A stretch of DNA of 9,520 nt, from the NCBI GenBank assembly GCA_031288745.1, contig JAITQT010000478.1:1-9520 (forward strand). The letters run 5' to 3'. Source of the DNA: Deltaproteobacteria bacterium. GTDB lineage: Bacteria; Desulfobacterota; Desulfarculia; Adiutricales; Adiutricaceae. Below, in pieces: positions 1 through 6,759 of the stretch. The position numbers and the translations under genes were made by a program. Below the pieces are notes generated by a model. The model did no database searches and had not been told where the DNA came from. It saw nothing but the letters and a program-made list of their open reading frames with translations. Within the stretch, counting starts at the first letter, position 1. Every line of letters begins with the position of its first letter.

Positions 1-120
1 TCAGCCGTCTTTATAAATTATTAAATTTTAGCATATTTTAACGATATCTTAAAATTAAAGCAAATTAAAAAAAATGAAGTAATTTAATGGTGTTATCCTT
101 TTTTAGTGGCGACTAATTAT

Positions 121-231
121 GATCGAAGCGCAAAAACCTCTTAAAATCAAAATAGTCAAAAAAATTAACTAGTAATAAGGCACTGTTACAAATTTAAGGA
201 CTCATATAAGGTGACTTTTTGCGCTTCGATC
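121..231. mobile_element. 111-bp MITE-like element with perfect 16-bp terminal inverted repeats
   Basis: The left end GATCGAAGCGCAAAAA (121-136) and the right end TTTTTGCGCTTCGATC (216-231) are perfect inverted repeats of 16 bp. The element is flanked on both sides by AATTAT (115-120 and 232-237), which looks like a 6-bp target-site duplication. The interior is AT-rich and has no open frame, so this would be a non-autonomous miniature element moved by a transposase elsewhere. The flanks are AT-rich, so the 6-bp match alone is weak; together with the perfect 16-bp repeat it is persuasive. The parent family is not recognised. A stable hairpin or a bidirectional terminator-like palindrome is the alternative reading. 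Confidence 0.6.
179..192 (+). other. IS26-like terminal repeat motif
   Basis: GGCACTGTTACAAA differs at one base from the 14-bp terminal inverted repeat recalled for IS26 (IS6 family, GGCACTGTTGCAAA). It lies inside the 121-231 element. No inverted partner or transposase is present in the window, so it is either a remnant end or chance similarity. Confidence 0.25.
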
Positions 232-287
232 AATTATGGGCTAATAATGGTTGGCCTTCCTCTCGCAATTTGAAAAATCGATTAAAG

Positions 288-357
288 GTAACCAGAATGC
301 GCTGCCCAAATCTCAAAGCACGGCTGCACCTCCTGGAAGGGCTTGTGAACAGTTAAC
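288..357. repeat. Degenerate fragment related to the right end of the 8887-8957 element
   Basis: Positions 329-355 match 8930-8956 at 23 of 27 bases, including an unbroken run TGGAAGGGCTTG, and end in a degenerate GTGAAC-GTTA terminus. A GTAACC at 288-293 sits at about the same distance upstream as the left end of the 8887-8957 element (70 versus 71 bp overall). The left arm beyond GTAACC is not conserved and no target duplication is seen. This is best read as an old, decayed copy of the small IS66-like element found at the far end of the window. Confidence 0.45.
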
Positions 358-655
358 AGAAAACAGATGATAATTTATACAATAACAGGCTAATTTAAAT
401 TTGTTAAAAGAATAATTAACCTTGTTTTTTTATAATTTTAAATTTATTAATGATCAAAATAATATTATTAACCAAACAGAGTTAAAATTTTATCAAACAC
501 ATTTCTCCTTTATTTGTTAGCGGGCGAGCCAGTAGTTTAGAGGTTAGCAGTAGACGAAGTTGGCTTAATCGCATTGCTAGCCTAGGTCACAGATTGCCCA
601 CTAAGCAATTCTTACTCAATTGTGCGCTTATTATGAAAAAGCTGACATCTAAATC
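358..655. other. Gene-less AT-rich spacer with no recognised gene
   Basis: No supported coding frame is present. Positions 358-515 are strongly AT-rich. Positions 520-655 are an island of more ordinary composition. It contains a bulged hairpin (stem TAAGC/GCTTA plus AATT/AATT, 602-630) and a tRNA-like stretch (522-599) that lacks a T-arm. It may be the remains of a gene or element, but nothing identifies it. Confidence 0.4.
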
Positions 656-692
656 GTAAGGCGTTCCCAAAACTCACTGGTTTGACGCTTAC
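656..692. repeat. Short inverted repeat hairpin
   Basis: GTAAG-G-CGT (656-664) pairs with ACGCTTAC (685-692) through eight base pairs and one bulged G, closing a 20-nt loop in which AAAC/GTTT can also pair. The GTAA...TTAC ends resemble the IS66-type ends seen at 8887-8957, but there is no target duplication and only 37 bp in total. It may be a heavily shortened element or simply an RNA hairpin. Confidence 0.35.
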
Positions 693-798
693 CCTACCAA
701 AATACTAAAATTTATCATTTAAATTTCAATATCATATAATAACTACTAAAAAAATACTCATTAAAATAAATATAAATTACGATTTTGTTATATATAAT

Positions 799-840
799 AG
801 ATTTAATAATTTTTATTTTAAATATAAAATTATTAAATCT
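799..840. repeat. Perfect 15-bp AT-rich inverted repeat
   Basis: AGATTTAATAATTTT (799-813) and AAAATTATTAAATCT (826-840) are perfect inverted repeats around a 12-nt loop. Apart from one C-G or G-C pair per arm the stem is all A-T, in the most AT-rich part of the window. It could extrude as a cruciform or act as a weak bidirectional terminator. It lies just upstream of the promoter at 881-909. No T-run typical of an intrinsic terminator follows. Confidence 0.55.
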
Positions 841-880
841 ACATAATATATTTTAGTCCTTCCCTACTCCTAATTATTGC

Positions 881-909
881 TTGACTTTCTAATTATATAA
901 GAGTATATT
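881..909 (+). promoter_or_regulatory. Sigma70-type promoter upstream of the leader and acyltransferase operon
   Basis: TTGACT (881-886) and TATATT (904-909) are separated by exactly 17 bp, and each hexamer matches the sigma70 consensus at five of six positions. The expected start point is near 916-917, right at the first base of the structured segment 918-997. It is the best promoter-like sequence seen on the plus strand and is well placed to drive the three-gene cluster beginning at 1058. Confidence 0.55.
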
Positions 910-915
910 TTTAGA

Positions 916-997
916 TACCTCTATAGGAGGTTAAATTGCCTTCGGTAGGACTCTAACCTTTAAGTAAGCTTACCTCCGAGTGACCAATTTTTTTTTT
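916..997 (+). ncRNA. Putative structured leader or ~80-nt small RNA ending in a T10 tract
   Basis: Several pairings compete in this segment: AGGTTA (928-933) with TAACCT (954-959); GGAGGT (926-931) with ACCTCC (972-977); and a terminator-like set AAATT/AATTT (933-937/986-990), GGT/ACC (944-946/983-985) and ACTC/GAGT (950-953/978-981), which leads directly into ten T residues at 988-997. GTAAGCTTAC at 964-973 is also a palindrome. Mutually exclusive stems before a T-run are typical of an attenuator or riboswitch leader, or of a small RNA with its own terminator. It matches no riboswitch class I recognise. Positions 922-971 align with the interior of the 8977-9269 element, so it could instead be a fossil of that element. 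Confidence 0.4.
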
Positions 998-1057
998 AGT
1001 TAGCTCTCTACGCTTAAAATTTAGTAGGCTGACTGAAACCTACTGACGTCATAAAAA

Positions 1058-2095
1058 ATGTCGCTTAATTCTCCTTCTAATTTTTCCAAATCTCCACGAG
1101 ACAGCGGCCCCTTAACCAAGACGATGGCGCTACTAACCGAAGATGAAACCAGCCTCTATTCAAAATTACTCTACGCTCTAATTTGGCTGTTAAGCTTTAT
1201 TCTAGCCTACTTGCCCCTCCGCCTAAGCCTTAGGATAGGTGCCTTGGGAGGCGGCTTATTTTTTTGGCTGGCCAAACGGCGTAGGTCAATAGCTATAGAT
1301 AACCTGACCCAAGCAGTTAAAAACAAGGCCTTGCCGCCCGACCTCAATATCAGAAAAACGGCTAGAGGCTCTTTTGAAAACCTTGGCCGGACGGCTGCCG
1401 AAAGCTTTCGCTTAGCTCACCGAGGTTTAAAGAGCTTTAAAGGCCTTTATAGAATCATTGGCGAAGAAAATATTCCTAAAGCCAATCCTCCTAGCGAGGA
1501 GAGCCGGGCTCCAGGGCTGATATTTTTAACCGGCCACGTCGGCAATTGGGAACTTTCCTCTAAAGTTATCGCCGAAAGCTTGAGCCGAAAGCTTACGGCT
1601 ATAGGCCGTCACCAATCTTCGCTAGCCGTAAATCGCTTTCTAATAAAACTCAGGACTAAAGACGGAGGCGGCTTTATTTTTAAACGCGACGGGGCCAGGG
1701 CCATGCTCAAACTCCTTCGCCAAGGGGGCGTTTTAGGCACCCTCTTCGATCAAGCCGATCTCCTGGGCCAAAGTGCCGTCCGTCTAAATTTGATGGGAAA
1801 ACCAGCTCTGACCACGCTTGGACCGTTGAAACTGGCCGCTAAGACCGGTGCCGCAGTGACGACCCTCTTTGGCCGTCGAGAGGGCCTCGCCCACGTCTTC
1901 GAAATCGTTAGGAGTGTAATTCCTCCGCCTCAGGCGGACCGCTCTTGGCTTATCTCGGAGGCTACACTCCTCAACGACCTTTTGAGTCAATTTATCTCGT
2001 GCTACCCCGACCAATGGATGTGGTGTCACCGCCGTTGGAAAACCCCGGAGAGCCTGGTGGCGCAAGCGAGAGAAGACTGGCCCAATTCAAACTAA
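1058..2095 (+). CDS. LpxL/HtrB-family lysophospholipid (lipid A) acyltransferase
   Basis: This is a membrane-associated acyltransferase of the LpxL/LpxM type (PF03279), which transfers an acyl chain to a lipid A precursor or lysophospholipid at the cytoplasmic face of the inner membrane. The catalytic HX4E motif is H160-V-G-N-W-E165. The family's G-x-x-x-x-x-DQ region is present (DQ 231-232), as is the typical C-terminal segment PDQWMWCHRRWK (317-328). A hydrophobic N-terminal anchor spans about residues 36-70. At 345 aa it is somewhat longer than the usual ~300. The first 22 residues are Ser/Pro-rich and neither start has a good Shine-Dalgarno sequence, so translation may begin at Met23 (1124), giving 323 aa. 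A short hairpin (AGTAGG/CCTACT, 1023-1044) lies just upstream. The next gene follows after 20 bp. The acyl donor and exact substrate cannot be read from the sequence. Confidence 0.88.
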   Translation: MSLNSPSNFSKSPRDSGPLTKTMALLTEDETSLYSKLLYALIWLLSFILAYLPLRLSLRIGALGGGLFFWLAKRRRSIAIDNLTQAVKNKALPPDLNIRKTARGSFENLGRTAAESFRLAHRGLKSFKGLYRIIGEENIPKANPPSEESRAPGLIFLTGHVGNWELSSKVIAESLSRKLTAIGRHQSSLAVNRFLIKLRTKDGGGFIFKRDGARAMLKLLRQGGVLGTLFDQADLLGQSAVRLNLMGKPALTTLGPLKLAAKTGAAVTTLFGRREGLAHVFEIVRSVIPPPQADRSWLISEATLLNDLLSQFISCYPDQWMWCHRRWKTPESLVAQAREDWPNSN

Positions 2096-2097
2096 TT

Positions 2098-2103
2098 AAG
2101 GAG
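2098..2103 (+). promoter_or_regulatory. Ribosome-binding site that sets the RACo-like gene start
   Basis: AAGGAG lies 12 nt before the ATG at 2116. The reading frame is open back to an ATG at 1945, inside the acyltransferase gene, but that upstream ATG has no such site and the added 57 residues do not resemble the family. The ferredoxin fold begins right after 2116, so 2116 is the start. Confidence 0.75.
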
Positions 2104-2115
2104 CTTTTTTTCAGT

Positions 2116-4002
2116 ATGGATACGTTTAAAATAACTTTTTTACCAGAAAACATCACCTTAGAGGCCGAGGCCGGCGAAAGGATAATAGACGTGGCCTCTA
2201 AGGGTAAGATTCACATAAACGCCTCTTGCGGAGGCGAAGGCGTCTGCGGACGCTGCGTAGTCGAATTAAAAGAAGGTCAATTACAAGCTAGCCCTGGGCT
2301 CTACCTTAGCGACGAGGACTTTCAAAAGGGCATAAGACTAGCTTGCCGCAGCAAAGTCGAGGGACCGGCCACCATCTTCATCCCAGTAGACTCTCGGGCC
2401 GACGCTTCTTTTTTTAAAAAAGCGGCCCAGGCCGAGGAATCCTACGAGGTGGAAAAGCTCGATCCTATGGTCACTAGGCTAGAAATCTCCGTTGCCCCTC
2501 CCTCTCCAACCGATAACCAAAGCGATCTAGAAAGGATCTCTGTTGCCTTAAAAGCTAAAGACGTTAGCGATAACGACATCGAACTTTCAGCCCTAAAGCG
2601 CCTGCCCAAGGCGGCTAGAGACGGAGATTTTAAACTATGGATCTCTGTTTTTGATGAACTACCCCTCCACGATCCTACCCGGATTCCCCATAAAAGGATC
2701 CTCTCCTTTGACCCCTTTTCAGACGGGCCCCTCCACTACGCCCTAGCCGTGGACGTGGGTACCACCTCGGTCTGGGCAAGGTTAATTAATCTTCAAACCG
2801 GGGAGGCTCTCCCAAGCGTGGGCGATCTTAACGCTCAAATTGCCCATGGCGAAGATGTCATCTCCCGCATAGTTTTCGCCGGACGCCAAGACGGCCTAAA
2901 GCGCCTCCAAAACCGAGTAGTTGATACTATTAACGGCTTACTTGAGCGCTACGAGCATAACTACCCTAACTACCGCGACCGGACCTACCTGATGACGGTG
3001 GCCGGCAACACCACTATGAGCCACTTACTACTTGGCGTAGAACCAAAATATATCCGCTTAACCCCTTACGTCCCCGCGGCCTCTAGCTGGCCCTCGCTTA
3101 AAGCGGCCTCTCTCGGTCTTCAACTTAAGCCCCAGACAGTTCTTAAGGTCTTCCCTTCGGTTTCTAGTTACGTGGGGGGAGATATAGTATCAGGGGTTTT
3201 GGCCTCTGGTTTTTATCAAAGTTCGGAACTCACCCTTTTTATCGACGTAGGCACTAACGGGGAAATAGTCATTGGTAACAAAGACTGGATGACCTGCGCA
3301 GCCTGCTCGGCCGGTCCGGCCTTCGAAGGCGGCGGAGTGCGCTGCGGCATGCGAGCCGCTCCGGGGGCCATAGAAAACTTTCTCTACGAACCGGAAACGA
3401 AAAAACATTACCTCGGGGTTATCGGAGGGGTCAGTCCGGCCGGGCTCTGCGGCTCGGGCCTAATTAACGTGGCCGCCGAACTCTTTAGAGGCGGAGTGAT
3501 TAATAAACAAGGCCGTTTTGTTGAAGGCTCTTCCCCTTTGATTCGTCAAGGAGAGGACGGCTGGGAGTACTTACTTAGCCCTCATGCTCAAAACTCAGTT
3601 GACCACGACGTAGTCTTAACCGAAATAGATATGGAAAACCTTATCCGGGCCAAAGGGGCCATGTTTTCCGGCTATCAGACCTTGGTCGAATCAGTTGGCC
3701 TAGAGATGAAAAATCTCGAACGCGTCATAATCGCCGGAGGTTTTGGACGCTCTCTTAACATAGAAAACGCCATTACCTTAGGGCTTTTACCCTTTCTACC
3801 GGTCGAACGCTTTACCTATATAGGCAATAGCTCATTAACCGGAGCCTCTATGGCCGCCTTATCGGGTTCGGTATGGCGCAAGGCCTTCGAAATTAAGCAA
3901 AGCATGACTAACTTTGAGCTGAGCGAAACCCCTGGCTACATGGATAAATATATCGCTAGCTTATTTATACCACACACCGACGCTTCTCTTTTTAGCGCCT
4001 AG
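2116..4002 (+). CDS. RACo-like corrinoid protein activator (2Fe-2S ferredoxin plus ASKHA ATPase, DUF4445)
   Basis: At 628 aa this is very close to the ~630 aa of reductive activators of the corrinoid iron-sulfur protein. Such proteins use ATP to drive one-electron reduction of inactive Co(II) corrinoid to Co(I), which restores methyl transfer in the Wood-Ljungdahl pathway or in corrinoid methyltransferase systems. The N-terminal 2Fe-2S domain has C38-x5-C44-x2-C47 and C77. A linker follows to about residue 205. The ASKHA ATPase then shows phosphate-1 DVGTTS (213-218), AGNTTM (296-301), SYVGGD (351-356), phosphate-2 DVGTNG (377-382), ACSAGPAFEGG (396-406), GLCGSG (443-448) and the adenosine motif AGGFGRSLN (540-548). 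All key motifs are intact. No Wood-Ljungdahl or methyltransferase gene is adjacent here; ligA follows after 29 bp. The family assignment is firm, but the exact corrinoid partner is unknown. Confidence 0.9.
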   Translation: MDTFKITFLPENITLEAEAGERIIDVASKGKIHINASCGGEGVCGRCVVELKEGQLQASPGLYLSDEDFQKGIRLACRSKVEGPATIFIPVDSRADASFFKKAAQAEESYEVEKLDPMVTRLEISVAPPSPTDNQSDLERISVALKAKDVSDNDIELSALKRLPKAARDGDFKLWISVFDELPLHDPTRIPHKRILSFDPFSDGPLHYALAVDVGTTSVWARLINLQTGEALPSVGDLNAQIAHGEDVISRIVFAGRQDGLKRLQNRVVDTINGLLERYEHNYPNYRDRTYLMTVAGNTTMSHLLLGVEPKYIRLTPYVPAASSWPSLKAASLGLQLKPQTVLKVFPSVSSYVGGDIVSGVLASGFYQSSELTLFIDVGTNGEIVIGNKDWMTCAACSAGPAFEGGGVRCGMRAAPGAIENFLYEPETKKHYLGVIGGVSPAGLCGSGLINVAAELFRGGVINKQGRFVEGSSPLIRQGEDGWEYLLSPHAQNSVDHDVVLTEIDMENLIRAKGAMFSGYQTLVESVGLEMKNLERVIIAGGFGRSLNIENAITLGLLPFLPVERFTYIGNSSLTGASMAALSGSVWRKAFEIKQSMTNFELSETPGYMDKYIASLFIPHTDASLFSA

Positions 4003-4031
4003 TTCTTAAGCCGTTAAGGAGATCTCTGGCT

Positions 4032-6044
4032 ATGACCCAGCTCGAAGATAGAATCGGGTTCCTTAGAAGTGAAATCAAGCGTCACAACGACCTCTATTTT
4101 AAGTTCGACAACCCAGAGATCTCCGATGCGGCTTACGATCTTTTGCTTAGAGAGCTTGAAAAGTTAGAAAACGATCACCCTGAGCTTAAAAGCCTGACTT
4201 CGCCCTCCAAAACCGTGGGAGCGGCCCCGGAGGGCCGCGCCTTAAGCCAAGTTAAGCGCGACAACCCCATGCTCAGCCTTGATAAGGCCATGAACGAAAG
4301 CGAAATCTTCGACTTTGAAGATAGAGTAGTCCGCTTTTTAGGCGCTTTAAGCCCTCCCACCTATCACACCATGCCTAAGTTCGATGGGCTGGCGGTGGAG
4401 CTGTGTTATGAGCAAAGAAAGCTTAACCTCGCCTCCACCAGAGGCGATGGCACTGTTGGAGAAAACATCACCTCCAACGTCAACACCATAGAGGCCATCC
4501 CCAAAACGTTACCCCCTTCGGCCCCGGAAGGGCGGCTAAGCGTAAGGGGAGAAGTTTATATGGAAAAAAAAGACTTCTTAAGATTAAACGAAGAAAGAGA
4601 AGCGGACGGGGAAAGCCCCTTTGCTAACCCCCGCAATGCAGCGGCCGGATCTCTTAGGCAGCTAGATAGCTCTGTTACTAAAAATCGTAAACTATCATTT
4701 TTCGCCTACGGCTTAAACGAAATCGAGGCTGCGGGCACCTTAACCTATAGCCAGCTGATGAAAAAACTGGCCCTCTGGGGCTTTCCAGTCGAAAGCTCGG
4801 CAGCAAGTTGCGAGGCCAAAACCATCCCAGAAGTAATCCAAATTTTTAAGCGGCTAGATAATCAACGAGAAGCGCTCCCTTACGAAATAGATGGATTAGT
4901 GGTTACGGTAGACGAGCTATCGCTGTGGAAAAGGTTAGGGGCCACCTCAAGAGCACCTAGATACGCTGTGGCCGTTAAATTTAAGCCCAGAGCGGCCCAA
5001 ACTAAGGTCTTAAATATCGAAGTTCAGGTGGGCCGTACCGGGGCCCTAACCCCGGTGGCCGTCATGGCCCCGGTGGAAGTGGGAGGAGTAACAATCTCGC
5101 AAGCCACTCTCCACAACGAAGACGAGCTAAAGCGCAAAGACGTTCGAGAGGGCGATCTAGTTAAAGTTCACCGAGCGGGAGACGTTATCCCAGAAATCAT
5201 AGAGGTAGTCTTAGAGGCTCGGCCGCCCCACTCTGCCCCTTTTATCTTTCCTAAAAACTGCCCTATCTGCGGAACAACTTCCATTAGAAGAGAAAACGAG
5301 GCCGTGGCCCGCTGTCCCAACCGCGCCTGCCCTGCCCAGATAGAGGCCAGGCTAATTCATTTTGCCTCTAAAAACGCACTCGATATCGAAGGCTTAGGCC
5401 CCAAGCTGGCCAACCAGCTTCTTTCGGCTAACCTCATCGAAAGGCCCTCGGATTTATTTAGGCTAAGCTTTGATAAAGTTAAACTTATGCCTAGATTTGG
5501 GGAAAAATCGGCTCAAAACCTAATAGAGGCTATAGATAAGGCCAGAACTAAGAGCCTCTGGCGTTTTATCAATTCTTTATCTATTCGTCATGTGGGTGAG
5601 CGCTCAAGCCAAATCCTCGCCGACCACTTTAAAAGCCTCGCCGCCTTGGCTAAGGCCAGCGTAGAGGAGCTAAAAACCTTAAACGACGTCGGTCCGGAAG
5701 TGGCCCAAAGTGTGGTCGATTTTTTTCAAAGCCCTCTGAACACCTCTTTCGTTAGCGATCTACTTAGCCCAGAGCTTAATGTGTCGCCCTCTCTAGAGCA
5801 AAATATTGAGGGCGGGCCGCTTACAGGCAAGCGCTTCGTTCTGACCGGCACTCTTTCAACTCTAACTAGGGCCGAGGCCAAGGCCCGCGTTACAACCAAA
5901 GGCGGACGAGTGCTCTCCTCGGTTAGTAAAGAAACCGACTACCTGGTGGCCGGAGAGGCCCCGGGCTCAAAACTTAGCGAAGCTCGAAAATTTAACGTAA
6001 CCATCTTAGACGAGGAGGCCTTTTTAAAACTCTTGGGCCAATAG
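4032..6044 (+). CDS. ligA: NAD+-dependent DNA ligase LigA
   Basis: This enzyme seals nicks in DNA during replication and repair, using NAD+ to form an enzyme-AMP intermediate. The length of 670 aa is normal for bacterial LigA. The domains run in the usual order. Domain Ia has the D-x-x-YD-x-L-x-x-EL signature around residues 31-42. The adenylation domain has the KxDG lysine at K116 (K-F-D-G) and a conserved NPRNAAAGSLRQLD block (199-212). The OB fold covers roughly 320-400. The zinc-binding cysteines are C410, C413, C428 and C433. Helix-hairpin-helix repeats cover about 440-570, and a C-terminal BRCT domain spans about 595-668 (LTGKRFVLTGTL, then TDYLVAG). AAGGAG (4016-4021) lies 10 nt before the ATG. 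The gene ends with TAG, and no plus-strand T-tailed terminator is seen in the 142 bp that follow. Confidence 0.98.
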   Translation: MTQLEDRIGFLRSEIKRHNDLYFKFDNPEISDAAYDLLLRELEKLENDHPELKSLTSPSKTVGAAPEGRALSQVKRDNPMLSLDKAMNESEIFDFEDRVVRFLGALSPPTYHTMPKFDGLAVELCYEQRKLNLASTRGDGTVGENITSNVNTIEAIPKTLPPSAPEGRLSVRGEVYMEKKDFLRLNEEREADGESPFANPRNAAAGSLRQLDSSVTKNRKLSFFAYGLNEIEAAGTLTYSQLMKKLALWGFPVESSAASCEAKTIPEVIQIFKRLDNQREALPYEIDGLVVTVDELSLWKRLGATSRAPRYAVAVKFKPRAAQTKVLNIEVQVGRTGALTPVAVMAPVEVGGVTISQATLHNEDELKRKDVREGDLVKVHRAGDVIPEIIEVVLEARPPHSAPFIFPKNCPICGTTSIRRENEAVARCPNRACPAQIEARLIHFASKNALDIEGLGPKLANQLLSANLIERPSDLFRLSFDKVKLMPRFGEKSAQNLIEAIDKARTKSLWRFINSLSIRHVGERSSQILADHFKSLAALAKASVEELKTLNDVGPEVAQSVVDFFQSPLNTSFVSDLLSPELNVSPSLEQNIEGGPLTGKRFVLTGTLSTLTRAEAKARVTTKGGRVLSSVSKETDYLVAGEAPGSKLSEARKFNVTILDEEAFLKLLGQ

Positions 6045-6093
6045 GGCTAAAATTAATAACCGCCTTAAAGAGACCATATGTCCAAAAAGATAC

Positions 6094-6123
6094 AAAAAAA
6101 GCCGAGAAAAATAATCTCTCGGC
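6094..6123 (-). terminator. Intrinsic terminator of the minus-strand zinc-ribbon/VasI-like unit
   Basis: Read on the minus strand, GCCGAGA (6123-6117) pairs with TCTCGGC (6107-6101) around a 9-nt loop and is followed by seven T residues (6100-6094). It lies 64 bp past the stop codon of the VasI-like gene and protects the convergent ligA side from readthrough. On the plus strand there is no matching T-run. Confidence 0.85.
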
Positions 6124-6186
6124 CGACTCTCCAAGATAGTTGGGCACTTTAAGGAAAATACATCGCCCAAAATCCAACTCACCATT

Positions 6187-6744
6187 CTATGACCATCGAC
6201 AAGCTTTTTTGATGGATTTAACCGCTTCACTTAGGCCGTCTAAGACTAAATAGGTCTCAACAAATTTATCGGTTCCATATTTTTGCACTTTAAACGTTAT
6301 TTTATTAGCTGGCATTAATTGTTTTATTAACTCAATTGGGCTTGAAGAAAAAACTGCTTTTAAATTTTTCGATATTAACCAAGTTGAAACGACTTCTTTT
6401 TTATCATCTATTTTATATTCAACATTTACATTCCTACTTAAAACTTCATTTTCTAAAATTTCATTAAAATCGACATATAAATCAGTCTTGTTATTAATGT
6501 AAACTATCAGCAAAATTGCTTGAGTTATTTCATAACCAGATTCTTTATGGTTTATTTCAGTAAATTTTGATAATATAATATTATTTTCTTTTTTTTCACC
6601 AGAAACATCTTTTTTTATAGCCCAATTTTTTATAAATTCATAGCCAGCTTGTCCTTGAAAAATATCAACGGCCGTAAAAATAGCTGTATTAGATTTACTT
6701 AAACCTTCGTCAAAATCATCATTTAGGCCAAAAAAATCCATCAT
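6187..6744 (-). CDS. VasI/TagO-like domain protein without signal peptide
   Basis: The 185-aa product matches the pattern of VasI-type (PF11319) domains, known from type VI secretion-associated periplasmic proteins and from other bacterial proteins of unclear role. The pattern elements are W41 near the start; a strand 'LLIVYINNKTDLYV' (78-91) where the family has an L-x-I-x-C-x-x-x-x-T-x-L-Y motif; 'VEYKIDD' (108-114) before T121-W122; 'AVFSSSPIELIKQL' (130-143); a K-Y-G turn (155-157); and the ending L-x-GL-x-x-A-x-x-x-I-x-x-AC-x-W (168-184). The strand cysteine of the family is Tyr82 here, leaving C182 without a partner. There is no signal peptide and no Shine-Dalgarno sequence before the ATG pair at 6744/6741. 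The frame is continuous with the upstream zinc-ribbon gene except for one TAG, so this may be the 3' part of a split gene. Base composition is strongly AT-rich. The domain call is from recall of the motif pattern. Confidence 0.65.
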   Translation of the reverse strand: MMDFFGLNDDFDEGLSKSNTAIFTAVDIFQGQAGYEFIKNWAIKKDVSGEKKENNIILSKFTEINHKESGYEITQAILLIVYINNKTDLYVDFNEILENEVLSRNVNVEYKIDDKKEVVSTWLISKNLKAVFSSSPIELIKQLMPANKITFKVQKYGTDKFVETYLVLDGLSEAVKSIKKACRWS

Positions 6745-6759
6745 TTTTTTTATATCTAG

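Noticed and set aside
522..599. tRNA-like stretch: 6-bp terminal stem GGGCGA/TTGCCC about 78 nt apart and a D-arm-like TAGTTTAGAGGTTAG
   Set aside because: There is no T-arm with a TTCRA loop, no proper anticodon stem, and the seventh acceptor pair is mismatched. At best it is a decayed tRNA.
1945..2115. 57-residue N-terminal extension of the RACo-like frame
   Set aside because: It lies inside the acyltransferase gene in another frame, has no ribosome-binding site at its ATG, and does not resemble the family. AAGGAG before 2116 marks the real start.
6140..6170. TTGGGC/GCCCAA inverted repeat as a terminator for ligA
   Set aside because: The stem is only 6 bp with a 19-nt loop and no T-run follows on the plus strand.
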